Shown piece after piece: positions 8,098 to 17,063 of a DNA stretch of 64,000 nt (position 1 is the stretch's first letter; each line of letters starts with the position of its first letter). Under the pieces are notes generated by a model, which made no database searches, was not told where the DNA came from, and saw only the letters and a list, made by a program, of their open reading frames with translations. The translations under genes were made by a program, and so were the position numbers. The stretch comes from JANNPJ01 sp965200525. Its GTDB lineage: Bacteria; Actinomycetota; Actinomycetes; Actinomycetales; Kineosporiaceae. Location: positions 3,596,001 to 3,660,000 of the forward strand of contig OZ241368.1 in assembly GCA_965200525.1 (NCBI GenBank), written 5' to 3'.

Positions 8098-9240
8098 CTA
8101 GATGGAGTACGACCAGGCCGTCGGCCGCTCGCGGGCCGAGAGCAGGGCTCGGGTCGAGACCACCAGCCAGGCCGTCAGCAGGCCGGCGAACAGCAGCGCG
8201 GCGCAGCCGGTGAAGACCTCCGCGCCGCTGATCCTCTCCAGCCCGCTCGCGCCGGTCACGCAGGTGCCGACCGGGAAGGTGAACGACCACCAGGTCGGGG
8301 CGAACGGCAGGCCGGCCCGGCTGCGGGCGGCCCGGATCGTGATCGCCGCCGCCAGCGCGACCCAGAGCAGGGCGAACCCGAACACCGGGACGCCGTAGAC
8401 CAGGGCCAGCACCCGCAGCCCGGTCGCGTACGGCTCGCCGATGGCCGCCGGGGCCCGCTCGCCCAGCAGCACCACCGCCGTCACCGACTGCCCCAGCGGG
8501 CCGAGCACGATCCACAGGGTCGGGATCAGGCGCGGCTCGGGCAGGCCGAAGCGGGCCAGTCGGGCCCAGATCAGGGTGATCACGATCAGCGAGGCGATCA
8601 GGCTGATCCCGAACAGGGCGTAGCAGCCGACCAGCAGGCTGAGCCGGGCCTGGCCGGCCGGGCTGTGGGGCAGCAGCAGGGCCCCGGTCGAGGCCGAGAC
8701 CATCGGCGGCACGACCGGCATCAGCCAGCCCCCGAAAGCCGCCTCCGGGCGACCGGCCGACGGGCCCAGCCGGCCGGTGAACAGCAGGAACGGGACGGCG
8801 ACGGTGGTGACCAGGCCGAGCGCGGTGCCGGCGGTCCAGAGCACCCAGTCGATCCGGACGGCGAGGCCGGCGCCCAGCAGGTCCGGCCCGACCAGCAGGG
8901 TGCCAGCGCCCACGGTGAGCAGGGCCATCGGGACGGCGCCGTAGAAGTGGGCCCGGACCGGGTGCCGGTGATGGCTGCGGGCCGCCTGCGGCCGGGCGAT
9001 CCACTGGGCCGCGGTCAGCAGGCTGATCCCGGCCAGCAGGACGGCGGCCAGCAGCCAGCTGCCGACCGCGAACGGCCGCAGGGCGGCCGCGCCGACCGGC
9101 AGCCCGGCGGCCGAGGTGGCCAGGATCCCGGTGCCCATCACGGCGGCGAACCAGTTGGGGGCCACCGAGGTCAGCAGATCGTGGGGCTCGGACCGGGCCG
9201 GATTCGCCGTCCGCGGCAGGGGTGGCATTACCTCGGTCAT
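8098..9240 (-). CDS. TDT-family (TehA/SLAC1-like) transporter
   Basis: 380 aa with about ten hydrophobic segments. PNWFAAVMGTGILATSA at the first helix and SFTFPVGTCVTGA near the end are hallmarks of the tellurite-resistance/dicarboxylate transporter family, which includes TehA, Mae1 and plant SLAC1 anion channels. Substrate unknown: dicarboxylate, sulfite or another anion are all possible. The ATG at 9240 is preferred; a GTG at 9306 would add 22 residues and run into a perfect palindrome that looks like a control site. Confidence 0.85.
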   Translation of the reverse strand: MTEVMPPLPRTANPARSEPHDLLTSVAPNWFAAVMGTGILATSAAGLPVGAAALRPFAVGSWLLAAVLLAGISLLTAAQWIARPQAARSHHRHPVRAHFYGAVPMALLTVGAGTLLVGPDLLGAGLAVRIDWVLWTAGTALGLVTTVAVPFLLFTGRLGPSAGRPEAAFGGWLMPVVPPMVSASTGALLLPHSPAGQARLSLLVGCYALFGISLIASLIVITLIWARLARFGLPEPRLIPTLWIVLGPLGQSVTAVVLLGERAPAAIGEPYATGLRVLALVYGVPVFGFALLWVALAAAITIRAARSRAGLPFAPTWWSFTFPVGTCVTGASGLERISGAEVFTGCAALLFAGLLTAWLVVSTRALLSARERPTAWSYSI

Positions 9241-9304
9241 GGTCACGGCACCTACGATGGTTGCCGCCGGTCCCCCGGGGAAGTGGGGCTGTGCCTGTCC
9301 GGTC

Positions 9305-9319
9305 ACAACCTGAGGTTGT
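9305..9319. promoter_or_regulatory. 15-bp perfect palindrome upstream of the TDT transporter
   Basis: ACAACCT-G-AGGTTGT, 65 bp upstream of the transporter ATG and in the divergent gap with the MMPL gene. It is the right size for a dimeric repressor site. No regulator gene is adjacent on that side, so the protein that binds is unknown. Confidence 0.45.
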
Positions 9320-9377
9320 CTCCAGGCCCTTTGTTCTGTTTCTTCATTCCGACTTTTCGGTCGTAGCAGCGTCGCTG

Positions 9378-9399
9378 GCGTACCGCGAACGCAGTACGC
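9378..9399. promoter_or_regulatory. Inverted repeat upstream of the MMPL exporter
   Basis: GCGTAC-N10-GTACGC, 118 bp before the MMPL start. Perfect 6-bp arms with half-site spacing of about 16 bp fit a dimeric regulator, possibly the NarL-type response regulator encoded downstream. Only one copy is seen. Confidence 0.35.
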
Positions 9400-9516
9400 G
9401 CAGGTGTCCGTGACTGGAGGACGACTCCGGAGCTGTCGATCAGCATCCTGGGAGAGTCCTCAGTCTTCGCCGGTCCACCGTCGCGCCGCCGTCCTGTTCC
9501 TGGAGGTTTGTCAGTC

Positions 9517-11757
9517 ATGGCAGTTCTTGCTCGATGGTGCTTCCGGCACCGCGGCGTGGTGATCGGGCTGTGGCTGGCGGTGCTGGTCGGGCTCGGCGCG
9601 GTGACCGCCGCGGTCGGCACCGGCTACGCCGACAAGTTCAACCTGCCCGGCACCGAGTCGACCAAGGCTCTGGAGCTGCTGCAGAAGGCCAGCCCGCAGC
9701 AGGCCGGCGACACCGACGAGATCGTGGTCCACGTCAAGGACGGCAAGGTCACCGACCCCGCGGTCAAGGAGAAGGTCAGCGCGATGCTGGCCGAGGTGAA
9801 GAAGCTGCCCTCGGTCGCCGGGGTGACCAGCTTCTACGACCCGGCCGGGGCGGCCCAGATCAGCAAGAGCGGCACGATCGCCTTCGCCACCGTGCAGTTC
9901 GATGACCAGGCCAACCTGATCCCGCTCGGTGACATCACCAAGGTGATCGACACCGCCCAGGCGATCGACGGCGGCGGGCTGCAGATCGAGCTCGGCGGCC
10001 AGGCGATCGACACGGCCAGCCAGACCCCGCCGGGCAACAGCGAGCTGATCGGCATCGTGGCCGCCGGCATCATCCTGTTCGTCACCTTCGGCGCCCTGTT
10101 CGCCATGCTGACCCCGATCCTGGTCGCCGTGGCCGGGCTGGGCGGCGGCATCCTGACCATCGGTCTGCTCTCGCACCTGATCACCCTGGGCACGATCGCG
10201 CCGATCCTGGCCGCGCTGATCGGGCTGGGGGTCGGGATCGACTACGCCCTGTTCATCGTGACCCGCTATCGCAGCGGGCTGCAGGCCGGGATGGAACCGG
10301 AGGACGCCGCCGTCCGGGCCCTGGACACCTCGGGCCGGGCGGTCCTGTTCGCCGGCGGCACGGTGGTCATCGCCCTGCTCGGGCTGCTGGTGCTGCGGGT
10401 CAGCTTCCTGTCCGGGATGGGCATCGGCGCCGCTGTCACCGTGCTGTGCACCGTGCTCGCGGCGGTCACCCTGCTGCCGGCCATCCTCGGCGGGTTCAAG
10501 ATCAAGCTGCTGAGCCGGCGCGAGCGTCGCCGGCTGGCCGCGGACGGCCCGCACAACGCCGCCGCCGCCGGATTCTGGTTCCGCTGGTCGAACCTGGTCT
10601 CGCACCGCAAGGCCCTGTTCGGCACCCTGGCCGTGGCGGCCATCGTCGTCCTGTCGATCCCGACCCTGTCGCTGCGGCTCGGCTCCTCCGACGCCGGCAA
10701 CAACCCGACCACGACCACCACCCGGCAGGCCTACGACCTGCTGGCCGACGGTTTCGGGCCCGGCTCCAACGGCCCGCTGCTGCTGGTCTCCCAGGTGAAG
10801 ACCGCGGCCGAAGCGACCGCGCTCGACGGTCTGGTCTCCACCCTGCAGCACACCCCGGGGGTCGCGTCGGCCCAGGGCGCGCCGGCCAAGGCCGGGGCCC
10901 TAAGCATCGTGCAGGTCACGCCCACGACGGCCCCGCAGGACAAGGCCACCAGCGACCTGATCCAGCAGATCCGCAGTGATCTGGTGCCGGCCGCCGCCGC
11001 GGGCAACGGCCTGCAGGTCTACGTGGGCGGGACGACGGCCATCTTCGACGACTTCGCCGACGTGCTGACCGGCAAGCTGCCGCTGTTCATCGGCGTCATC
11101 GTGGTGCTGGGCATGCTGTTGCTGCTGGTCGCGTTCCGCAGCATCGTGGTGCCGCTGACGGCGGCCGTGATGAACCTGCTCGCCGCCGCGGCCTCGTTCG
11201 GCGTGGTGGTGGCCGTGTTCCAGTGGGGCTGGGGTTCCTGGATCCCCGGCGTCGGCGCGGCCGGACCGGTCGAGGCCTTCCTGCCGGTGATCATGCTGGC
11301 CATCCTGTTCGGCCTCTCCATGGACTACGAGGTCTTCCTGGTCAGCCGGATGCACGAGGAGTGGACCCAGACCCGGGACAACAAGAAGTCGGTGATCCTG
11401 GGCCAGGCCGAGACCGGCAAGGTGATCACCGCGGCCGCGGTGATCATGATCTGCGTGTTCGCCTCGTTCGTGCTCGGTGGGCAGCGAGTGATCGCCGAGT
11501 TCGGCATCGGCCTGGCCTCGGCGGTGGCGATCGACGCCTTCATCCTGCGAACCGTGCTGGTGCCGTCGGTGATGCACGTGCTCGGCAACGCGAACTGGTG
11601 GCTGCCGGAGTGGCTGGACCGGATCCTGCCGCACGTCTCGGTCGAGCCCGGCGACTCCGCGAGCGCCCCGGCGCCGCGGATTCCGGCCCCGGCCGGCCCG
11701 AGCAGCGCCGGGGCCACCGAGGACGACAGCGACAACGCGATGGCCGGTCGCTCGTGA
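9517..11757 (+). CDS. MMPL-family RND transporter
   Basis: 746 aa from ATG 9517 with GGAGG at 9502-9506. Two repeats, each one helix, an extracytoplasmic domain and five helices. The conserved membrane motifs GLGVGIDYALFIVTRYR (first half) and FGLSMDYEVFLVSRMHEEW (second half) carry the proton-relay Asp-Tyr pairs of MmpL proteins. Such proteins export lipids, siderophores or drugs using the proton gradient. The C-terminus is a Pro/Ala/Ser-rich cytoplasmic tail. The gene is followed by a two-component pair on the same strand, which probably controls it. Confidence 0.92.
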   Translation: MAVLARWCFRHRGVVIGLWLAVLVGLGAVTAAVGTGYADKFNLPGTESTKALELLQKASPQQAGDTDEIVVHVKDGKVTDPAVKEKVSAMLAEVKKLPSVAGVTSFYDPAGAAQISKSGTIAFATVQFDDQANLIPLGDITKVIDTAQAIDGGGLQIELGGQAIDTASQTPPGNSELIGIVAAGIILFVTFGALFAMLTPILVAVAGLGGGILTIGLLSHLITLGTIAPILAALIGLGVGIDYALFIVTRYRSGLQAGMEPEDAAVRALDTSGRAVLFAGGTVVIALLGLLVLRVSFLSGMGIGAAVTVLCTVLAAVTLLPAILGGFKIKLLSRRERRRLAADGPHNAAAAGFWFRWSNLVSHRKALFGTLAVAAIVVLSIPTLSLRLGSSDAGNNPTTTTTRQAYDLLADGFGPGSNGPLLLVSQVKTAAEATALDGLVSTLQHTPGVASAQGAPAKAGALSIVQVTPTTAPQDKATSDLIQQIRSDLVPAAAAGNGLQVYVGGTTAIFDDFADVLTGKLPLFIGVIVVLGMLLLLVAFRSIVVPLTAAVMNLLAAAASFGVVVAVFQWGWGSWIPGVGAAGPVEAFLPVIMLAILFGLSMDYEVFLVSRMHEEWTQTRDNKKSVILGQAETGKVITAAAVIMICVFASFVLGGQRVIAEFGIGLASAVAIDAFILRTVLVPSVMHVLGNANWWLPEWLDRILPHVSVEPGDSASAPAPRIPAPAGPSSAGATEDDSDNAMAGRS

Positions 11758-11772
11758 CCGGCCGGCGCCGGC

Positions 11773-11808
11773 CCGTCGACATGACCGTCGACATGGCCGT
11801 CGACGTGG
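11773..11808. repeat. Three tandem 12-bp units between MMPL and kinase genes
   Basis: CCGTCGACATGA, CCGTCGACATGG and CCGTCGACGTGG follow directly on one another, each with a GTCGAC palindrome. They fill half of the 77-bp gap before the histidine kinase. Confidence 0.7.
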
Positions 11809-11834
11809 CCTCGACTCGAAACTAGAGTCCGCTC

Positions 11835-13094
11835 ATGGCCACCATCACCAGCAGCTTCACCAGCAGTCGGGTCCGGGAGGCGGTCCGCTGCCACCCGTAC
11901 ACCACCGATGCCCTGGTCGCGGTCGCTCTGATGGGGGCCGCCCTGGCCGTCGGCCGGCGGATGCCGGACCAGGCCGGGGTGGTGTCGTCGCCGGGGTCGG
12001 TGGCGCTGGAAGTGCTCATCTTCTGCGTGCTGGTGTTCCGCACGGTCCGGCCCGAGCTGGTGCTGTCGATCACCACCGGCGGCGCCCTGCTGGTGATGGC
12101 CCTGAACGGGGGCGTCTCGGTGGTGGCGCCGGCGGTGGTGCTGGCCGTGCTCACGGTGGCGTTCAAGACCGACCGCCGCACCGCCGTGATCATCGGCCTG
12201 ACCGTGGGGCCGCTGCTGGTGGTCGGCGCCTCCTGGCGGGAAGGCACCTGGCTGGAACCGAACAACCTGGCCCTGCTGGCCTGGACCGGCTTCGCCGCGG
12301 CGGTGGGCGACGCCGGCCGCAACAAGAAGGCCTACGTCGAGGCGGTCGAGGAGCGGGCCCGCCGGGCCGAGCACACCCGGGAGGAGGAGGCCCGCCGCCG
12401 GGTGGTCGAGGAGCGGATGCGGATCGCCCGGGAGCTGCACGACGTCGTGGCCCATCACATCGCCGTGATCCACGTCCAGGCCGGAGTGGTCGGGCACCTG
12501 CTCGAGGACCAGCCGGACGCCGCCCGGGAGGCCCTGGGCCACGTCCGCCGCTCCAGTTCCGCGGTGCTGGACGAGCTCGGGGGCCTGCTCGACGTCCTGC
12601 GCCAGCCCGACGAGAGCCCGACCCCGACCGACCCGGCTCCCGGCCTGAACCGGCTGGGCCAGCTGATCGACTCGTTCGCCGCCTCCGGCCTGAAGGTGGA
12701 CTGGCAGCTGAGCGGCGAGCCCTGCCCGCTGCCGTCGGCGGTCGACCTGGTCGCCTACCGGCTGGTCCAGGAAGGCCTGACCAACGCCCACAAGCACGGC
12801 ACCGGCTCGGCCCGGCTCGGGGTGGTGTTCCGCGACGGCGACGTGGCCATCGACATCGTCAACCCCAGCATCGTCACCCCCGGCATCGAAGATCCGGCCC
12901 CGGTGCTGGCGGCGCCGGCCGGCGGTCACGGCCTGATCGGGATGCGCGAGCGGGCCCGGGCGGTCGGTGGCAGCGTGCTGGCCGCGGCCCAGAACGACGG
13001 CACCTGGCGGGTCTCGGCCCGGTTGCCACTGTCCGCGCCGATCTCGGGGCCGATCGCCGGGCCGATTTCTGCGCCGATTTCTGTGACCACGTGA
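11835..13094 (+). CDS. Sensor histidine kinase, NarL/DesK class (HisKA_3)
   Basis: 419 aa. About five hydrophobic segments fall between residues 22 and 158, then an Arg/Glu-rich coiled linker (164-195). The HisKA_3 box ERMRIARELHDVVAHHIAV places the phosphorylated His at residue 202. The HATPase part has the N-box YRLVQEGLTNAHKH and the G-box GHGLIGMRERA. There is no large extracellular sensor domain, so sensing is probably within the membrane. The C-terminal 20 residues are a Pro/Ile/Ser repeat (PISGPIAGPISAPIS) of unknown role. It overlaps the response regulator by GTGA. Confidence 0.92.
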   Translation: MATITSSFTSSRVREAVRCHPYTTDALVAVALMGAALAVGRRMPDQAGVVSSPGSVALEVLIFCVLVFRTVRPELVLSITTGGALLVMALNGGVSVVAPAVVLAVLTVAFKTDRRTAVIIGLTVGPLLVVGASWREGTWLEPNNLALLAWTGFAAAVGDAGRNKKAYVEAVEERARRAEHTREEEARRRVVEERMRIARELHDVVAHHIAVIHVQAGVVGHLLEDQPDAAREALGHVRRSSSAVLDELGGLLDVLRQPDESPTPTDPAPGLNRLGQLIDSFAASGLKVDWQLSGEPCPLPSAVDLVAYRLVQEGLTNAHKHGTGSARLGVVFRDGDVAIDIVNPSIVTPGIEDPAPVLAAPAGGHGLIGMRERARAVGGSVLAAAQNDGTWRVSARLPLSAPISGPIAGPISAPISVTT

Positions 13095-13768
13095 GCATCC
13101 GGGTCCTGATCGCCGACGACCAGGCCCTGATCCGGGCCGGGTTCAGCGTGCTGATCGACTCCGCGCCCGATCTCGAGGTGGTCGGCGAGGCCGCCAACGG
13201 CCGGGAGGCGGTCGAGCTGGCTCGCAGCACCCGGGCCGACGTCGTGGTGATGGACGTGCGGATGCCCGAGATGGACGGCTTGCAGGCGACCCGGGAGATC
13301 TGCGCCGACGAGGACCTGGCCGGGGTGAAGGTGCTGGTGGTGACCACGTTCGAGATCGACGAGTACGTGGTCGAGGCGATCCGGGCCGGGGCCAGCGGGT
13401 TCGTCGGCAAGGGGGTCGAGCCGGCCGAGCTGCTGGCCGCGATCCGGACCGTGGCCCTGGGCGACTCGCTGCTCTCGGCCCGGGCCACCCGGGGCCTGAT
13501 CACCACGTTCCTGGCCCAGCCGACCGGTCCGCGCTCGACCGGCCCGGCCCAGCTGGCCGTGCTGACCGAGCGGGAGCGGGAGGTGGTGATCCTGGTGGCG
13601 CTGGGACTGTCCAACGACGAGATCGCCGAGCGGCTCAGCGTGAGCCCGCTGACGGCCAAGACCCACGTGAACCGGGCGATGACCAAGCTCGGGGCCCGGG
13701 ACCGGGCCCAGCTGGTGGTGGCCGCCTACCAGAGCGGCCTGGTCAGCGCCTCGGTCCCGCCGGCCTGA
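13091..13768 (+). CDS. NarL/FixJ-family response regulator
   Basis: 225 aa from GTG 13091, which overlaps the kinase stop (GTGA, 13091-13094), so the two are translationally coupled. The receiver domain has acidic residues D9-D10, the phospho-acceptor Asp55 in VVVMDVRMPEMDG, and the conserved Lys in a degenerate FVGKGVEP. The LuxR-type HTH is at residues about 155-215 (LTEREREVVILVALGLSNDEIAERLSVSPLTAKTHVNRAM). Likely target: the MMPL gene upstream. Confidence 0.93.
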   Translation: MSIRVLIADDQALIRAGFSVLIDSAPDLEVVGEAANGREAVELARSTRADVVVMDVRMPEMDGLQATREICADEDLAGVKVLVVTTFEIDEYVVEAIRAGASGFVGKGVEPAELLAAIRTVALGDSLLSARATRGLITTFLAQPTGPRSTGPAQLAVLTEREREVVILVALGLSNDEIAERLSVSPLTAKTHVNRAMTKLGARDRAQLVVAAYQSGLVSASVPPA

Positions 13769-13774
13769 GGCTCG

Positions 13775-14056
13775 TCACTCCTCGATCGTCACGCCCCGCC
13801 AGAAGGCCACGTGGTCCTTGATCTGGGCCGCGGCGTCCTTCGGGGCCGGGTAGTACCAGGCCGCGTCCGGGTTCACCTGGCCCTCGACCGACAGCGAGTA
13901 GTACGACGCCGTGCCCTTCCACGGGCAGACCGACGTCGTGTCACTGGCGACCAGCAGGTCCTGCTTGACCGAACCGACGGGAAAATAGTGATTTCCCTCG
14001 ACCACCACGGTGTCGTCGGACTCGGCGATGACAGTGTCGTTCCAGGTTGCACGCAC
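13775..14056 (-). CDS. DUF427 domain-containing protein
   Basis: 93 aa. The start is the GTG at 14056: GGAGG sits five bases upstream, and the family usually begins at this point (VRATWNDTVIAESDDTVVVEG). The frame is open to 14116, but without a ribosome site. YFPVGSV, CPWKGTASYYSL and AAWYYPAP are DUF427 signatures. The function of this beta-rich family is not established. It converges on the response regulator with a 6-bp gap. Confidence 0.88.
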   Translation of the reverse strand: MRATWNDTVIAESDDTVVVEGNHYFPVGSVKQDLLVASDTTSVCPWKGTASYYSLSVEGQVNPDAAWYYPAPKDAAAQIKDHVAFWRGVTIEE

Positions 14057-14164
14057 GTTGGCCTCCAGGTCGAGCGGTGGATTGTTTCGTAAACATGTCG
14101 TACGGACCGATGTCAATACGCTGTAGGGGCTGCGGTTTCCTCAAGTCTTGCTTAAGGTCTAACC

Positions 14165-15529
14165 GTGCACCTGAGCGATTCGTCCGGGATTAACCGCTCG
14201 CACCTACTGATCGCGACCAAGCGAGTGCTGGCCGCGACGGTGGGTGCCGTCGGTGTCCTCGTCCTTTCCGGATCACAATCCTTCCTACCAGTGGCAGCGG
14301 CATATCTCACGCCGAGCGCCACGCCGAAGGCGTACTCCGCCGCCGGAGCTTTTCCGGCCACCGGGCCGACCCCGATCGCCGGGCCGACGACGCCGCTGCT
14401 GGTGCCCACCCCGCCGGCTGCGGCGGCCACCACGCCGCCCGCCGTCGACACGCCCACCCAGCCCTACGGCCTGACCACGCCGGCCGGGCTGACCGCCTCG
14501 GGCATCCCGCAGGCGGCCTACTCGGCCTACGTCGCGGCCGCCAACCAGCTGGCCACCAGCGATCCGACCTGCAAGCTGAGCTGGACCGTGATCGCCGGCA
14601 TCGGGCGGGTCGAGAGCAACCACGGCCGGTTCGGCGGCTCGTCGATCGGGGCCGACGGCGTCGTCAGCCCGCCGATCCTGGGCGTGCGGCTGGACGGTTC
14701 GCGGGCCGGTACGGCCCGGATCAGCGACACCGACAACGGCAAGTACGACGGCGACACGGCGTTCGACCGGGCCGTCGGGCCGATGCAGTTCCTGCCCGGC
14801 ACCTGGAAGATCTACGGCGCCGGGGCCAACCCGCAGAACATCACCGCCGCCGCCCTGGCCACCGGCCGCTACCTGTGTGTGGGCAACTCGGAGCTGGGCA
14901 CCAAGAAGGGCCGCTGGGCCGCCGTCTACCGGTACAACCACTCGGACAGCTACGTGTCGCTGGTGCTCTCGCTGGCCGACTCGTACGCCACCGGCACACC
15001 GGCCGGCTTCACCAACCCGCCCGGCGGCGCCACCCCGCCGACCACGACGCCGCCGGCCACCACGCCCGGCCCGCCGCCGGCCGTGCCGACCCCGCCGAAG
15101 GCGACCCCCACGCCGACCCCGAGCCGCACGCTGGTGCCGCGACCGACGATCAAGCCGCCGACCCCGACGACGGCCCCGCCGACCACCACGGCCCCGCCGA
15201 CAACGGCCCCGACCACCACCACCCCGCCGACGACGGCGCCGACCACGGCGCCGCCGACCACCGACCCGGTGCCCACCACCACCCCGCCGGCTGCGCCCAC
15301 CGGAGCGCCGACGACCACCACCGAGCCACCCGCACCCACCACCACCAGCCCCAGCACGGCCCCGACGACCAGCAGCCAGGCGGCGAGCACGACCACGCCG
15401 ATCTCGGCCGCCTCACCCACCTGTGTCGCGGCGGCCAGCAGCGCGCCGGCCACCCCGACCCCCACTCCGCCCCCCACCCCTACCGGCTCGGCCGGGTCGA
15501 AGGTCAGAATCGCGGCCTGCGACTCCTAG
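14165..15529 (+). CDS. Secreted lytic transglycosylase with long Pro/Thr tail
   Basis: 454 aa from GTG 14165. A signal peptide or anchor covers about residues 12-45. The catalytic SLT-like domain is at about 110-275: SWTVIAGIGRVESNHGRFG holds the probable catalytic Glu, followed by AVGPMQFLPGTW and AVYRYNHSDSYVSLVLSLA, as in MltB/Rpf-like actinobacterial transglycosylases that cut peptidoglycan. Residues about 280-440 are low-complexity TTPP/TTAPTT repeats, probably a wall-spanning, possibly glycosylated stalk. The 3' end overlaps the convergent MFS gene by 4 bases. Confidence 0.85.
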   Translation: MHLSDSSGINRSHLLIATKRVLAATVGAVGVLVLSGSQSFLPVAAAYLTPSATPKAYSAAGAFPATGPTPIAGPTTPLLVPTPPAAAATTPPAVDTPTQPYGLTTPAGLTASGIPQAAYSAYVAAANQLATSDPTCKLSWTVIAGIGRVESNHGRFGGSSIGADGVVSPPILGVRLDGSRAGTARISDTDNGKYDGDTAFDRAVGPMQFLPGTWKIYGAGANPQNITAAALATGRYLCVGNSELGTKKGRWAAVYRYNHSDSYVSLVLSLADSYATGTPAGFTNPPGGATPPTTTPPATTPGPPPAVPTPPKATPTPTPSRTLVPRPTIKPPTPTTAPPTTTAPPTTAPTTTTPPTTAPTTAPPTTDPVPTTTPPAAPTGAPTTTTEPPAPTTTSPSTAPTTSSQAASTTTPISAASPTCVAAASSAPATPTPTPPPTPTGSAGSKVRIAACDS

Positions 15530-17016
15530 CGGTGATGGACCGGCGGCGGTCCGTTCACGGCGCAGTGGTAGCCCGCCGGCTCGGCGGGGGCCGATGGCTG
15601 ATCCGGGGCCGGATCGTCCAGCACGTCGTCCTGGATCCCGAACCAGGCGATCACCGCGCTGGCCGCCACCAGCCCGGCCGCCCACGCCATGGCCAGGTGA
15701 AAGCCGTGGGCCAGCGGCCCCGGCCGCTGGAAGTCGGCGCCGCTGAGGCCCATCACCAGCGGGGCCACGGCCACCGCGAGCAGCCCGGCCGTGCGGGCCA
15801 CGGCGTTGTTCACCCCGGAAGCCACGCCGGCGTGCCGGGTGTCGGCGGCGGCCAGCACGGTCGCGGTCAGCGGGGCCACGGTCAGCGACAGACCGAGGCC
15901 GAGCACGATCACGGCCGGCAGCACGTCGAGCAGGTAGCTCGAGCCCGGGCCGACCCGCAGCATCAGCAGTAGGGCGACGGTGACGATCAGCGGCCCGAAG
16001 GTCATCGGCCGGCGGGGCCCGATCCGGGCCGCCAGGGCCCCGGCCCGGGCCGACAGGGTCAGCATGATCAGGGTCAGCGGCAGCAGGGCCGCGCCGGCCC
16101 GCAGCGGCGACAGGCCCACGCTGACCTGCAGGGTGATCGCCATCAGGAAGAACACGCTGCCCAGGGCGGCGTACAGGGCGAAGGTGACCAGGTTGGCCGC
16201 GGTGAACTGGCGGGAGGCGAAGATGTCGAGCGGGATCAGCGGGTGCGAGCTGCGCCGCTCGATCTGGATGAACGCGGCCAGGGCGGCCAGCCCGACCAGG
16301 GCCGGCAGGGCGATCCCGGCCAGGCCGCGATCGGGTGCCTCGATCAGGGCGTAGGTCAGACCGCCGAGGCCGACCACCCCGGCCGCAGCGCCGGAGTAGT
16401 CCAGCCGCCGGGCGGCCTCGGTGTCCATCGACTCCGGCACGTGCCGCAGCGCCAGGACGACGACAAAAGCGGTCAGCGGCAGGTTGATCAGGAACACCCA
16501 GCGCCAGCTGAGGTCGAGCAGGGCCCCGCCGATCAGCGGTCCGACCGCTCCGGCGACCCCGCCCAGCCCGGACCAGGCGCCGATCGCCCGGGCCCGGTCG
16601 TCCGGGTGGAAGGACGCCGAGATCATGGCCAGACTGCCCGGCGTCAGCAGGGCCCCGCCGATCCCCTGCAGGGCCCGGGCCAGGATCAGCGTGGTCAGGT
16701 TGGGGGAGATCCCGCAGAGCAGGGACGCCGCCCCGAACCAGATCACGCCGATCACGAACACCCGGCGGCGGCCGAACCGGTCACCGAGCGAGCCGCCGAG
16801 CAGGATCAGGGCGGCCAGGGTGAGCGCGTACCCGTTCACCGTCCACTGCAACCCGGAGACGGTGGCCCCGAGGTCGCGACCGATGGTCGGCAGGGCCACG
16901 TTGACCACGGTCGCGTCCAGGCTGACCACCGCGCTGCCGAGGACGGCGGCGGTCAGCACCCACCGCCCTCCGGCCGTGGACAGGCGGAGCAGCTCGGGAC
17001 GATCGGCATCGGGCAT
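15526..17016 (-). CDS. MFS drug-resistance transporter, DHA2 (14-TM) type
   Basis: 496 aa from the ATG at 17016. SLDATVVNVALPTIGRDLGA opens the first helix, GGSLGDRFGRRRVFVIG is motif A, and GPLIGGALLDLSWRWVFLINLP is the antiporter motif C region of DHA2 exporters. The C-terminus is a proline-rich cytoplasmic tail. No regulator gene is adjacent; it is divergent from an aldo/keto reductase with a 47-bp gap, so the two promoters are back to back. No Shine-Dalgarno is visible. Confidence 0.85.
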   Translation of the reverse strand: MPDADRPELLRLSTAGGRWVLTAAVLGSAVVSLDATVVNVALPTIGRDLGATVSGLQWTVNGYALTLAALILLGGSLGDRFGRRRVFVIGVIWFGAASLLCGISPNLTTLILARALQGIGGALLTPGSLAMISASFHPDDRARAIGAWSGLGGVAGAVGPLIGGALLDLSWRWVFLINLPLTAFVVVLALRHVPESMDTEAARRLDYSGAAAGVVGLGGLTYALIEAPDRGLAGIALPALVGLAALAAFIQIERRSSHPLIPLDIFASRQFTAANLVTFALYAALGSVFFLMAITLQVSVGLSPLRAGAALLPLTLIMLTLSARAGALAARIGPRRPMTFGPLIVTVALLLMLRVGPGSSYLLDVLPAVIVLGLGLSLTVAPLTATVLAAADTRHAGVASGVNNAVARTAGLLAVAVAPLVMGLSGADFQRPGPLAHGFHLAMAWAAGLVAASAVIAWFGIQDDVLDDPAPDQPSAPAEPAGYHCAVNGPPPVHHR

Positions 17017-17063
17017 GTCGTGAGCTTGCCGCACCGGCGGGCGGTTGTGCGAGGGTGGTCGGC

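Noticed and set aside
14057..14164. Operator between DUF427 and the transglycosylase
   Set aside because: GTTT-CGT-AAAC is a short palindrome that could arise by chance. Without a regulator gene nearby I did not list it.
14950..15477. 175-codon Val/Gly-rich minus-strand frame
   Set aside because: It is the complement of the Pro/Thr-repeat tail of the transglycosylase and has no independent signals.
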